DNA of 64,000 nt from Pezicula radicicola (GCA_003008705.1 PDUO01000056.1:153172-217171); one strand, 5' to 3'; numbered from the stretch's first letter, positions 25,561 to 37,019 are shown. Notes: generated by a model from the sequence alone, not told the origin. Program-made: numbers and translations.

Positions 25561-27399
25561 ATATTCTATTAATGTCTCTAATTATTACTCACTAGATCTC
25601 CACGTTTACCAGAGTATTAAACTAGATGAAAACTTCTTGGGGCTATTTATTTTTATAATAGTTACTTTCAATTCTCTGATTACAGAAATCCTTACTTTCA
25701 TCAAGACTTTAGTATACTCTAGGAGAGGGGTATTCCCAACGATACCTATTGGCGGTTACTATAGCTCTAGCGAACCGTAAGGATTAGGCCATCCTGTTAA
25801 TTAGCCTACCACCAGCTGAAAGAAAGTAACCATTACCCGCCGAGTCTATAATCGGTAGCTCTCTTATCTCCTCTATATTTATAGACTTAGGATTGTCTAG
25901 TATAATAATAGTCTCCTCTATCTAGGGATAATTGATAGTAGAATATTATTGAGAATTTTTAGTTAGTGTTTACCCTTTGGGGTATATTACTATAGTAGTT
26001 TTCTCCCCTATCTGAAGTTGATTTAAATAGTATAAATATTGTTTTATATAAGCCTTACTACCAGTAAACTTATTCGAATAGATAATACCTTAAACTTAAT
26101 TAATATATAGAACGTCTTAAGTAGATAGGAGCCTTACAATAGGAAACAAGTCCTTTACCTCTAAAATTAAAGATTATAGATATACTATAGAAAGGATCCT
26201 GGACTATATTCTTTGGTTACCCGCTGGGCCACTAAAATATATATATATAAAGTATATAATCAGCCTATTCCAAGATTAAACGATTGGAATATAGGGCTCG
26301 TTAAAGATATCATTAACTATATTATAATCCTTGAAAGCCCTACTAGCTAGGCCTATGGCCAAAATGAGTAGAATAGGATTCTATAAGATAGAGGTTACCT
26401 TGATATATTCCGTTTTAAATTCCATTTAGATCTCTAGTAGCCCGTCCTGATCCTATCTAATTATTATAGCTATATCCTACCAAGGTAGTGTTAGCTTATT
26501 ACATCTACCTATAAATTAAGGATACTCACCTTATAGTATAATTCCTTCTTAAATCTATTGAATAGGAAGGTTCTCTATAGATAGTAGTAATATATAGGTA
26601 GTGGTAATAGTGTTATATTCTATATTCTATTATAGAATCTAGTGTATAGGAAATAACCTACTTGTAGTTGATGAAGTTATATAAAACAGGTGAAGATAGA
26701 AGATAAAAGAGTTATATAAACCTTACTAGGGATCTATAGTAGTAGGAATCATACTATAATTTATATTAGGATAAGTTGGGTATTACTATAAACCTAGTAT
26801 TAGACTAAAATTTATCCCAGTAACCCTATATTATACTAGTAGATACTACTATAAACTTCTCTTTCTAGATATCTTCCCTACTTAGCTAATTACTCGGTAA
26901 GAAGATCCGGCCTTCTTATAATACTATACTATCGATAATATTCAAGAGCTATATAGATATTCCTAATTTAAGAGCCGGTATTTAGCTTGGACGTCTAGAC
27001 CCAACGATGACGATAGTCTATAAGAAGCTAGGGAAGTCAAAAGAGTTAGCTTCTTAGGCTATAATTTTAGTGGACTAGACTAGCTTTTTAGACTTCTCGG
27101 TCTACTATTTTAGAGGCTCTTCTAGACCGCCGTTTAGCTTATTTTACGGGACGCCGGAAAAGCTAGCTTTCTAGCTTTTTATAGGTCTTTATATAGGGTC
27201 TTAACCCTATATTTTAAGCTTCGACCTAGAAATATAGGGGCTAAAGCCTTATTTTTAACCCTATTATAACCCTACTATAACTTCTCTAGACTATTAGCTT
27301 TTTAGACTAATAATATACTATTTTAGCTAGACGGTTGGTCTAGTCCTGAATTAGACGGTCGTCTAGTTTTTCAACTAGCTTTTCTAGTAATAAAATAGG
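25561..27399. other. RIP-degraded spacer with short inverted motifs
   Basis: Mostly TA-rich. The region 26940-27380 carries repeated CTAGACGG/TTTTTAGAC motifs in both orientations that suggest a decayed inverted-repeat element, but no clean termini or TSD could be drawn. A patch at 25735-25850 has normal composition and no recognised product. Confidence 0.4.
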
Positions 27400-27850
27400 C
27401 CCTTTAGTAATTATTAAGAAGGGTAGTAGAATAACTAGAAAACGTTACTTATAAATAATCTAAGATTATTTCTTACCTTTATATAGAAGGATAGTTAAGA
27501 AGTATAGTTCTAATATACTTATATAAGAAGATAATACTCTCTAGTATATATTAAAGATAGTAAGGAGGTTCTTAGATAGGTAGAAAGTTAAGAGGTTATA
27601 CTAGCCTCTATAATTACTAGATCTCTCTCCTATTAAGAATCTTTAGAAGTAAATCAAGATTATAATTAGTAAGAAGAGGTATTAAATCAAGAATATAGGT
27701 ATAATAGAAAGGGTAATATAAGAAGTATAGTATATAATAGTAGAGAAAACACTACTTAAGTTAAATACTACTATACCGAAAAGATTAAATATACTTATTA
27801 AGAATAAGGGAGGTATAATAAAGTACTAAAATAACTTTAATTTAGTTTAA
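27400..27850 (+). pseudogene. Tc1/mariner transposase C-terminus, RIP-degraded
   Basis: The plus frame (TAG/TAA read as Gln/Trp) gives QEDNTLQYILKIVRRFLD followed by a W/Q-P-P-Q...LDLSPIKNLWK-like block and a C-terminal LNTTIPKRLNILIKNKGGII. These correspond to the second catalytic Asp (QEDN) and the SPDLNPIENLW motif of Tc1-type DDE transposases. Spacing from Asp to the Glu position (now Lys) is 34 residues, so the family is DD34E. The N-terminal half is missing or unreadable. No TIR was found. Confidence 0.65.
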
Positions 27851-29699
27851 AAATAAAGTTATTTAAACTAATATTTATAAAGATATACTAATTCAAAGGA
27901 AATAGTACTAATTACTAAGTAGTAAAGAAATATAAAAACTGATTTATATATATATAAGCGAGTACAAAGAGCCTAAAGAAATATAGTAGAGGAATATAAC
28001 TACTTAAGTTAGTAGTAAGATAGCCTTAGATAGCGTAGGTAAAGCCTAGAAATAAGAATATATCTAGGACTAAGGCTTAAGTATCCGAGATAGGTTGGAT
28101 TAGTAGAGGATATATCCGTTAATTCACCTTATATATACCTTATACTAGCTGATTATATAATCAAAAGGATTAGCTAGGGGCTGACCTCTAGTTACCTCTT
28201 TCCTTAGTATAATCCCGCTATTATATAAATCTTATAATAATTATAGGTATACTAAGCTAGGCTAAATCTTTATTTACTTCTCCTTAGTATAATTTCATTA
28301 TTAGATAATTAGTAGAATTTTTAATATAGTTATAAGTAATATTCCTGGCACTAAGAATCACCTAGGAGAATATAAGTTAAAGTATAACTCAAAACGATAA
28401 GTTAGATAAATCTATAGATGAGCGTCGGGCAGCCCCTAAAGAGGTAAGGATAATAGTCTATAACGGTCTACTAGCGGGAAAACTATACTTCGGCTCTTCA
28501 AGGGTAGGTTAGCCCTGACTAAGTACTATTAGGAGTCATTGTATAGTATATAATATAGTAGTACCTCTGAGAACAAAGAGCCTATATTATATAAGACTAG
28601 TAGACTATAGTAATCTACTATTAAGTTACTTAGGGAGAACCCTAGCTAGAGTAGTATACTATAGTTTCTGGTTAATATAATAACTATAGTATAAGGAAGT
28701 AATCTTATCTTTCTAGTAAAGACTTTATTCTATTAATATAGTGAACAAAAAGGGTTAGTAGAGTAACTAGACTCTTGATACCCTTATTCAATAATATCAG
28801 TAAGTAGCCTCAGTAATATAACTTCCTGAATATATAATTACTCAGGAATAAAAGTTTAAAAGTTCTTTTAGCTTAAGTCTACCTTGTCCAAGCCTAGCTA
28901 GATATAGTAAAGACAAGCTCTATATTTATATCCCTATTAGTATAGGTATCTAGTCTTTCTAGCTTTAGGAGTATTATAACCTTAGTACTATTAGACCTTA
29001 CTATAATCATTACTTTATTATTCTAATTTACTTTAGAATAAGGTAGTAACTAATATATATAAGACTATATTAATATATACTAATACTAATATAATTAGTA
29101 TATAGACCTAAGGAAGTTAACTAGAATAAGAAAGTATTATAGGTTTAATGTATCTTATATAACTTTAAATCCTTAGATTATAAAGGCTAATTATAAACTA
29201 GGTATTATTTATATTAGGGTTTATAAATTCCAAAGAAGTATAAAAGAGTTGAATCTAGCTCTATTAATACTAGATACCCAAAGTAGGGGGTCTAATAATT
29301 CCCCCTTTATTATTATTATCCTAATATATTTCTAATATATTATTCTAGTATCCCTTTATTGAGTATATATATCTTTCACTAGTTTATTATCTAGAAGGTT
29401 ATTTTAAAAGAATAAAGTACTTTCTTCGAATAACTATATATACTATTTAAAATAGATCTAAAGGAAGAATTTACTTTTCTATATAACCTTAGTTTAAATA
29501 TAATATTTTTTAGTAAAGGTTATAAGAAATATTATAAGAGACCTAGGGATTATAATATCTTTATTATTATTAGTAGACTGGATAGAGATAAACTCTATTA
29601 CTAGGATACTCTTCAAGAAGAAGACTAGGAAAGACTCAAGAATTAGATTAGGTACAGAGATCTAAGTAGATTAATAGCGGAATAGAGGGAAGTCCAAGG
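27851..29699. other. RIP-degraded spacer
   Basis: TA-rich, without a recognisable gene or repeat boundary. A patch at 28425-28530 keeps some G+C but shows no product. Confidence 0.5.
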
Positions 29700-31240
29700 T
29701 AGTAACATTAAATAGAAAGCCTATCTTACTAGGGAGAGTCAAGGGATAGACTACTTAGGTATAATAGATAATATATTTATTAATAATAGGGGAAAGAAGT
29801 ATACTTATATTCTTACCGGAGAGACTAAGTAGATTAAGATTACCTATCTAGAAGATTAAATTAAACTAAGTAATATCCTATCATCTTTTTATAAGCTAGA
29901 GAAGCTAACTAGTATTTAGGTAAGTATTCCGGAAAGCTCAATAGTAAGACCAAGGGCTTTTCTATCCCTAGTAGCCTTACTACTATAGAATAAGAAGTTT
30001 ATAATATCCTTCTTAGGTAAGCTAGTAAAGCTAATTATAGAAAGGTACTAGGTATTATAGTTATAATAGATTTAGTAAAAGACTATAATAACTTAGTAGT
30101 AATAGTTATACTAAAGGAGCTTTACTATATTGGATTTATATACCTTGAAGTATTTATTATAAATTTAGAACTATCCTATAAACGAGCTATCTACGGATGA
30201 GTAGCCTTGGACTCCCTTGGCCTTCAGGATATTCCAATCAGTATTAGTACTAAGGTGAGTATAAAGAAGTATAAAGAATATAAATATAAATTCGATTCCC
30301 CCTTTATACCTAATAAGAAAACCTTTTAGCCTAATAAAGATAACTTTTTTAAAGATAGGTCTAAGCTTCTAGATCTAGTATTCAACCAAGCTATCCAAGA
30401 AGATCAGAAAGTAATCCTCCTCCTTATATCCCCTTTAACTGATATTACTATATATATAGATACCGAAGACAGCCTCAAGACCTTCTAGAAAGTAGTCAGG
30501 AAGGTCTATATACAAGGTAGATATTCTATCTCCGCCGAGGGTATTCCAACCCTATAAAATAATATAGCTAATAATATATTTGATATACTAGCTATAGAAA
30601 GGTTTTACCTATACTTAAGGAATATCCCTTCCAAGGTATATACTAAAGTTACTATATATATAGTAAAGATTCTAGTAAGTATCTTTAATAACTTAGGAGA
30701 TATAAAGTATACTATTAGTAAAGATCTCTAAAGCTACTATTAAAGATAAGGAGTCTAATTCTATAAGATAGTATCTAGGCCTAATCCTATTAATAATATA
30801 ACTAGAGAGAAGTATTTATATAACCTTAGTAGCTTCTATAAAAAGTATCCTCTGGGTATATAGTATTCCGAGGATAGAATACTACTCCCCGAAGATAGAA
30901 TACTACTTCCTAACCCTAATATAAATGAAATTATCCTATACTTAACTAAAGGTTACTTATATAATATACTTCCTACTCTTGTAACTAGCGGTAACGATCT
31001 TATCGATATACTAGATATCCTTGATATAGAGAGTATAGTAAACTAGACTTTGATTTATTAGATTATTAGGATACTAAAGCTCTAAGATAATCTCTCTACT
31101 AACCCTAATATTTATCTAGAACGAATAGTATTTATAATTTCAATAATTTTAAAGGGTGGGCTATATAATAGTATATAAGGTGATCCTGAGTTATAGCCTA
31201 AAGAGTAGTTCTACTATAGTTATAATTATAAATTATAATT
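29700..31240 (+). pseudogene. Long unidentified coding-like relic
   Basis: Two consecutive plus-frame stretches keep protein-like composition with stops almost only TAA/TAG. The first is around 29760-30240 (NRGKKYTYILTGETK, PRAFLSLVALLLQNKKFI). The second is around 30390-30730 (LDLVFNQAIQEDQKVILLLI, then DITIYIDTEDSLKTF, YIQGRYSISAEGIPT), continuing to about 31240. Total span is about 1.5 kb. I recognise no family; a DNA-binding or transposon-encoded protein is possible. As elsewhere, rarity of TGA is not itself evidence. Confidence 0.35.
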
Positions 31241-31484
31241 ATAAGGTTCAACGAGGGAGGAATAAATATAGTTAGTTATAGATAATGTTTAGATTACTTA
31301 TATTTTATTTTAAGTTTTTTTTGTTTAAGTCGAAAATAGAAATAACCTATAACTCTTCCTATACTTTTATTTTTACAAGATGTATATTGTACTATAGTGC
31401 CCGACCACAATTATCCGTGGTTTTTGCGTAATTCTTGAAACACGTCGCGTCTTCCCTACTACACTATCATTCCCACTACACAAA

Positions 31485-31644
31485 ATGCCACCACAACGTC
31501 GTCCCCTAGGGCCTATATCTTCGAATATACGAAAGAAGAAGGAACTTACGCTATACCAGAGAGGCCAGGTTGTGGCGGGCAAGTTATTTGGCTATTCGAC
31601 TACAGAGATATTACGCGTACTCGAAATACCCGAATCGATAGTTA
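31485..31644 (+). pseudogene. Tc1-like transposase N-terminus, interrupted by insertion
   Basis: ATG at 31485 begins MPPQRRPLGPISSNIRKKKE, then LTLYQRGQVVAGKLFGYSTT and EILRVLEIPESIV. This is the helix-turn-helix N-terminus of fungal Tc1-type transposases (LTxxQRGQxxGxxxxGxSxxEIxxxLxIPxSTV). It is broken at a TA dinucleotide exactly where a copy of the 12.8-kb MITE end (ACGTCCGTCCCTGCG) begins. The catalytic domain is not found downstream. Up to the break this short stretch is free of nonsense codons. Confidence 0.7.
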
Positions 31645-31735
31645 ACGTCCGTCCCTGCGTCGAGAGACGCACCCTATTACGAGACAAAATATAACGTCTA
31701 TCCCTGCGTGCCGAGACGCACCGTGTAACGAGACA
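31645..31735 (+). repeat. Two tandem MITE-type terminal repeats
   Basis: Two copies of an approximately 45-bp unit lie head to tail: ACGTCCGTCCCTGCGT...GAGACGCACC...ACGAGACAAAA (31645) and, after TATA, ACGTCTATCCCTGCGT...ACGAGACAAAACG (31693). They belong to the same family as the TIRs at 12776-13020. The arrangement looks like two left ends, from a nested insertion or the remains of a deletion. The shared module follows immediately at TAGGTACTTCAAG. Confidence 0.65.
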
Positions 31736-32200
31736 AAACGTAGGTACTTCAAGTTCAAGCAACTAAAAATCTATAAGTATACAAAAATCTCTATTTATTT
31801 TTATTTCAGTTGTATTCTATACCTCTCCCGAACAGTCCTAACCTATTAATTCCGAAAATTATAACCACGTCGTCGCCACCTCCTTGAATTCACGGAGGGC
31901 CTTCTTTTGATACTATAATAAACTCCTCGACTCGCAACACCACCATCAAGCTTTTTCCACCTTTTGTACTCATTAAACGATAGATATAGATTTCTGAGCA
32001 TTATTGCGATGCTAAAAATTCAATATTAGTGTTGTGGCGGCCTAAGCGTGCTATATCATACGACGTCGCCATCTAGGCTAATACCTCTTCCAATCAAGCG
32101 ATCAAGGATCCTGTGTGATTATAGTAATCTCGGTAAAATTATATCTGCGCCTGCGCGTATCTTGCCGGAAAATTCCTGTTTCCCGACATCTTCCGATTAA
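31736..32200. repeat. Dispersed module, copy A
   Basis: The sequence from TAGGTACTTCAAGTTCAAGC to about TTCCTGTTTCCCGACATCTT is homologous, with many substitutions, to 46147-46640. Landmarks in the same order are CTCCCGAA, TCCGAAAATTATAA, GTCGTCGC, CCTCGACT, CACCAC, ATGCGACGTCGCCA-like and AATCAAGCGATCAAGG. No long ORF is present. Both copies have a MITE-type end directly upstream, so the pair was probably duplicated as a block. It may be an unrecognised element or the 5' flank of a duplicated gene. Confidence 0.6.
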
Positions 32201-32307
32201 GAGCAAAAAGTGGTTTTGTGCGCAGCCGAATAAATCGGGCCATCTCCTTTCTTGGGGAAATGCGTCTACTGGTATGCGGCAGACTTCCGATTTTTACTTC
32301 CGGCTTT

Positions 32308-32905
32308 TACATCTTGTTGCATTTTCCGCCGGTTGGGCAAGGAATGTAACGAGGAGGTCTATGGCTTGACATATGCCCTTTTAGCTGCTTCTTGCGATGG
32401 AATGTCTCGTCGCACTCGTTGCACTTGTGTGGGAGATTGCGAGAGCTTCTCGACTCCGGAGCTCTGAATCTGCTCTGCGAATATGCTTCGGCCCGGAGAA
32501 ATGTCTTCGCAAGCGCTTTTGGTTTCGAAGCAATTCATCGCAGTCACAGCAATGGTAGCTCAAGGTTTCCTGGTTGGTGTACTCTCGACCGCAGTCACAG
32601 CAGTGATGTGGAGTTGTATGCGTAATACTTCGTATATGCGTAAGGTGCTTTCCAAGATTCGGGAAGTAAATATCACACTCGCGACAATAGCAATGTTCTG
32701 TGATTTATCGATGGTTTTACAGTTCTGCCAGATCAAGAAATCTTTCTTTATATTGCTTGTACTTTGGATACTCCTCCCGATTATACTTAAGGACTGTCTC
32801 TTCCTCGGGAAGTTGGAGGCTGTAAAGGAAGCAACTAAATGATTTCGCGGTCACTGTAGCAGGCATGATCAACGGCTTGGTAATCTTGCCTGAACGTAAA
32901 ATCAT
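32308..32905 (-). pseudogene. C2H2 zinc-finger protein, decayed
   Basis: Minus strand from ATG at 32905: MILRSGKITKPLIMPATVTA, then 62 residues to TAA. The same frame continues through a second TAA into YCRECDIYFPNLGKHLTHI, HHCCDCGREYTNQETL, YHCCDCDELLRNQKRLRRHF, consecutive C2H2-like fingers. A frameshift precedes a last finger HKCNECDETFHRKKQLKGHM, and the frame ends KCNKM at about 32308. Both premature TAA codons (near 32717 and 32708) fit CAA-to-TAA. The fingers resemble fungal C2H2 proteins of unknown target. A 23-bp GTAAAA...CAG segment covers the stops but is too short to be a likely intron. Confidence 0.65.
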
Positions 32906-33170
32906 TCTACTGGAGAACGGTAGGTGATGAATAATCGATGATATTGTGATGTATTAAGAGACTTTCTTGAATGTTTGTCTTGATGAGAGCGATGAGGTTG
33001 TAAATGAAATGGAGGCGATATCGACGTGCATGTCCTCAAGAGATTGATGCATTACCCTGCACTGAGGCAAGCGAGCGTACGAGCCATCAGCCCTTAACAA
33101 TCGATAAGATCGCGATCACATCGGACCACTTCGGATGTCGGCGAAATTGCGGTGTTCGTGCGTAGACCAA

Positions 33171-33380
33171 TCAGTTGATGAAAGCTATTACTATAGCTTC
33201 CGTGAGCTCAGCACTGCTCGACTTGTCCTTCGCCCTGCCAGCGAGCAGGTCTTGCAGGCTGATCTCTTTACTATTGTCTGGGTGCCATGTGGGCGACAGT
33301 ATCGCATAAGGAGGCGGCTTCACGTCCTCAAAGGTCTCTGGCACGGTGTTGCCATTCTCGTCGTGCGTCAGAAGGCGCAT
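33171..33380 (-). pseudogene. HET-domain N-terminal fragment
   Basis: MRLLTHDENGNTVPETFEDV followed by PPYAILSPTWHPDN and EISLQDLLAGRAKDKS is the start of a HET domain of the type fused to NACHT/ankyrin or WD40 partners (usual form PxYAILSHTWGxxEVxFxD). The core SHTWG is altered to SPTWH and homology stops after about 55 residues, ending at TGA 33171. No downstream domain is found on the minus strand before the zinc-finger relic. It is a truncated paralogue 0.8 kb from the intact HET gene. Confidence 0.6.
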
Positions 33381-33742
33381 CTTGGACAATGCGTCACGGC
33401 AAGTCGAGGGAGTAGTATCTGGCAGGCTGGATCATTGCAGGAGGTGCAGTATCCTCGGCGGGTGTGATATTATAGTAGAAGTCTGCGTGTGTCCGACTCG
33501 AAATCATCATTGAACAACGCAACACTACTGCGGTAATCGATTATCAGGCTGAAGCTCCCTCTCACCGGCGACCGCCAGCGCGGACCTTGGCGCTCACGTG
33601 GCTCCAAAGGGGACGCAATAAAACACACAGAAGTCAAGAGCAATTGTGCTATGAAATATTAAAGATGGGTGCAACAAGAACGGAGACTACATTACACTCT
33701 AAAGTCAAGCATCTCTTGCATCAACCAAATACTTCCACGTGA

Positions 33743-34018
33743 TTAATTCGATGTCTTTGAATGGCCCTGGTTCTCCGCATTCTGGAAACCGTTCGTCAGC
33801 CGCATGCGGCTTCGCAGCGTCTCCTGGCCGGACCACATGTGGGCTTGAGCGCCCCTGGCGTCGAACACATCAATAACGACTGCATTCTCTGCATTCCTCC
33901 ACAATCCTGCCCTCAGGCACACAACAGTGCAATGATGGCAAGTGTTCTTTGTCTGTCCGGGTGCCGTCCAGCGGTCTTCATGAGCACCAAAATAACTGGC
34001 AGTTTCTATTCTTCTCAA
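33743..34018 (-). CDS. Small ORF of unknown function
   Basis: A 91-codon minus-strand frame of normal composition includes FGAHEDRWTAPGQTKNTCHH and NAVVIDVFDARGAQAHMWSG. The first codon of the open frame is TTG and no upstream ATG is in frame, so either an upstream exon is missing or it starts at an internal Met. It lies 160 bp beyond the stop of the HET gene on the same strand and could instead be its 3' region. Weak support. Confidence 0.2.
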   Translation of the reverse strand: MRRIETASYFGAHEDRWTAPGQTKNTCHHCTVVCLRAGLWRNAENAVVIDVFDARGAQAHMWSGQETLRSRMRLTNGFQNAENQGHSKTSN

Positions 34019-34178
34019 ACTCTGCTAAAAATAACTTGACTGGGGGCCCCTTTTCAAGGGAAGAGAGACAGAGGCTGGCCTCCGGAAGAGGGATCAAAAG
34101 CGGGAGGCTCGAAGTTTGCTATCTCCAGTAGTATAAAAACAGAACTTCAAGACGTTTAGAGATGGGCTTCTTGAAAGA

Positions 34179-36704
34179 CTACACTATTGATATCGTCTGT
34201 ATTTCTGAGTCGACAAGCCAACTGGCAATCGGAGTTTCGGGGGTTCTCGCATTGAACATACTGCCGTAGTGTTCCCAAACTTCAAACAGTCCCAATCTTT
34301 CATAGCATTTCGACTCGTATCTCTGCGATGGCCGCAAGACAAAAAAACTTGAACTAATAGCGAAATCGACGCTTTCGTAGTCTGGTATTCCGTCCACCTC
34401 CGGCCGTGTGCTCCAATGAGCGAGCAGGACGTCATGGGTGGCTAGGATATCGATATCAGAGGGCGAATCTGGACTAAAAAAGCCCACAAAGTCCCTATTC
34501 TTGTGGGCGATCCTGAATTTGTAGCTTGGGCGACTTTCTTTGGAGTTAAGGGCCTCGTTGTCCTTTTCTCGGTCAATCTCGCTGATCAGTACACCTGGGA
34601 CAACGGCGGTGCGGATTGTCAGGGTGCCGCCAGACACTGCTCCTGAAGAGTCCAAACTAGCTGGTGCAATCTGGATCTCCATAACTTTGGCGACTATAGT
34701 AGGATCCGGTAGTTTGTTCCTGATTCCAGTGTTTTTGTAGTCTATAACGCTTGTACCGAAGGACGCTCCATGGCGAATAGATGCCCATGACCAAGTTGGC
34801 GCGACGTAGGCCTTGGGCCTGTTCCAGAATGGCGGATCTATTCCAGAACTCCAGGTAAGCTGTTTGTGTACGCACTTCGACCATATACCTGCAGCATAAT
34901 CCCCGAGGCCATACGGCTGGAAACGTTTTGCAAGTCCAGAAAGAGCTGGAAGGCGATCATTTGGCTGACTGAGATCTCGGCAGTTGTAATGAAAGACAAC
35001 TCTTTCCCAGAGCTTTTCAATACTCTTATGGGGAGTCGAGACATCGTTCATGAGGGATTCAAAGCGCAGCTTCAGCAATTTTATTGTTGGTCTTTCCTGC
35101 TTCTCGATTCCTCCCCAATCCCCACTCGGATTCTCTGCAATTCGCCCGCATTGGCACTTCGCAGAGGTCTTGCATTCCCACACAAGTTCCGAATTTGTGT
35201 AATGAATGATGCGTGTGGATAAGAGACGCTCTTGAAAGGCCCAGGCTCTGCTTGAGAGAGGAAATGGTGGCTCCGATTGATAAGAGTCGGCCGAAAACTC
35301 ATGATGACCGAGTGCTTGACGAACGTAAATCCTACTTTGGATAGAAGCTGCTTGACTAGAGGGAGTATTCTGTGAATCGTTACTACCTGGGATGCAATCC
35401 AAAGCGACTCGTTCGTTTTCGAGTGATCCAAAAGTAGCCCGAACTTGTCCTCCTGCTCTCCTGGCTGCAAAGGAATCTTTGTAGACAACGGAGAGAGGCA
35501 CCCAAGGGGCTTGAGTTGGTGATTGACCGAGCACTTCTGTATCACTTCTGTAGCCCGCACCTTCGGGGACTTCCTCTGATAGTGCGTCAGTTCCCTCATC
35601 CTGTGGAAACACAACTGATATCTCCCAGGAACTCATCCCCGAAAGATTCGTTAGTGAGCGGAAACAACCCCCCTGAGAGCTGCGAGATGCGCTTGCGGCA
35701 ATTGTCAACGCTGCTTTCTCGTAGATATCTGCCATTTGAGCCGATTCGCGTTGCCAATCTAAATCATCATCTTGAATGATGCACAACGAGTCGATCCAGA
35801 GATAGGAGCATCCGAGTGATTTGGTAATGTAGATTGCTTCTCTGAATGTCCGAGGCAGGTTAGAATATGGAATGCCTTTCAGTCTTTGAGGCCTGGTTGC
35901 AGTTGTTGTGGTTGCCACAATACCCGATCCCCAACAATGGCTGAGAGCAAAGTATTTTGCTCGAAGAATACCTGGCTCAACAAGGACAGGGTCTCGCTCC
36001 TACGATTCAATAAGAATCAGCATGCTGCACAATATCGTTGTAAACAAGCTGGAGTCATACTGGAAAATCACTGATGTCAACAACTCTTGTTGGAAGTGGT
36101 GGAAGCTCTTCGACGGCACAATGAGGGTGAGATTTGCACGACTCTATCCATGTCGCTATAAGGTCAAAGCTGCTCAGAGATGCTGTAGACTCTATTCGCG
36201 TTTTCGTTGGAACGGCATTGCATTGCGGTTGGTTGGCTTTCAAGTTTAGACCGGTTAACAACCATCGTGTCAAGCTAATTTGGTAAAAGTGTACCTACTG
36301 GGGGTTGGAGTGGCGTAGAATTCCAGATCATTGAAATCGTACCACGCAAGCGCTTGTGCGTGCACTCCTGCGCTTCTAATCATAACATATCCGTCATGGC
36401 TTAAACTAACCAGAGTAGTTTGTTCCTTGTCATCTGGGATATCCCTATCCGAAGCCGCCTTGATTCCAGTGTAGAATATACCACACGTGCGACAATAACG
36501 CTTTGCGGACTTTCGTAGGTGCAACAATGTCGTTTCCACCGCCCATTTGGAAGATGACGATGTAGAAGCCGTCGCGATAGACTCCTCCACTACTGCGTGT
36601 CCCGATCTTGCTAACACTTCGCAGGTTGCTGGATCGCATGAAAAATGCAAAGGCAAGCACAGGCAGCCCTGGGTGATGTCTTGCACAAGTGGACTAGTCG
36701 CCAT
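34179..36704 (-). CDS. HET-domain protein (heterokaryon incompatibility), three exons
   Basis: Coding exons are 36704-36299, 36236-36061 and 35999-34179, 2403 nt, 800 residues. Introns are 62 bp (GTAGGT...CTAAAC...AAG) and 61 bp (GTATGA...CTGAT...TAG); both joins keep the frame, and the protein gains the expected family order only when spliced. Residues about 65-80 hold the Cys motif typical of HET leaders (KSAKRYCRTCGIFYTGI). Exon 2 has FDLIATWIESCKSHPHC. The HET core follows: AKYFALSHCWG (about 208-218), LPRTFREAI, LWIDSLCIIQDD (about 261-272) and ADIYEKAALTIAAS. The C-terminal 450 residues include ERLLSTRIIHYTNSELVWEC and PTWSWASI, the standard tail of stand-alone HET proteins. HET domains trigger cell death on recognition of non-self; the activating partner is unknown. 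No nonsense codon or frameshift was seen, in contrast to its neighbours. Confidence 0.9.
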
Positions 36705-37019
36705 CGCCAGTTACGGTTGACTTAGGAGCCGTAAGGGGTGGGTTAGTCGAGCGACGTGCGGTGAGATATTGCTTGGACACCGATGAGGCCCTAGTTGACG
36801 TTTCAAGTTGGACGTAGTCAAATAATTTCTCAACGAATCGTTCCGGAATGTGACAAGAGACGAGGACTGAAAACCTACTCCCTTGGAGCGGTATCAGGCT
36901 TCATATCTGGGGCGACCGCAGACACAAGCTGCTGCACAGCCCCTTTGGATGTTCAGCTAGAGGCGCAGCAACACACCATGCAGACCTCGCTGTACTCCGT
37001 ACCATACAGTACATGGGTG

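Noticed and set aside
33135..33467. 110-codon plus-strand ORF
   Set aside because: Overlaps the minus-strand HET fragment, which carries recognisable domain sequence; no motif on the plus strand.
35081..35614. 177-codon minus-strand ORF inside the HET gene
   Set aside because: Alternate frame of HET exon 3; no domain, and the HET frame spans the whole interval.
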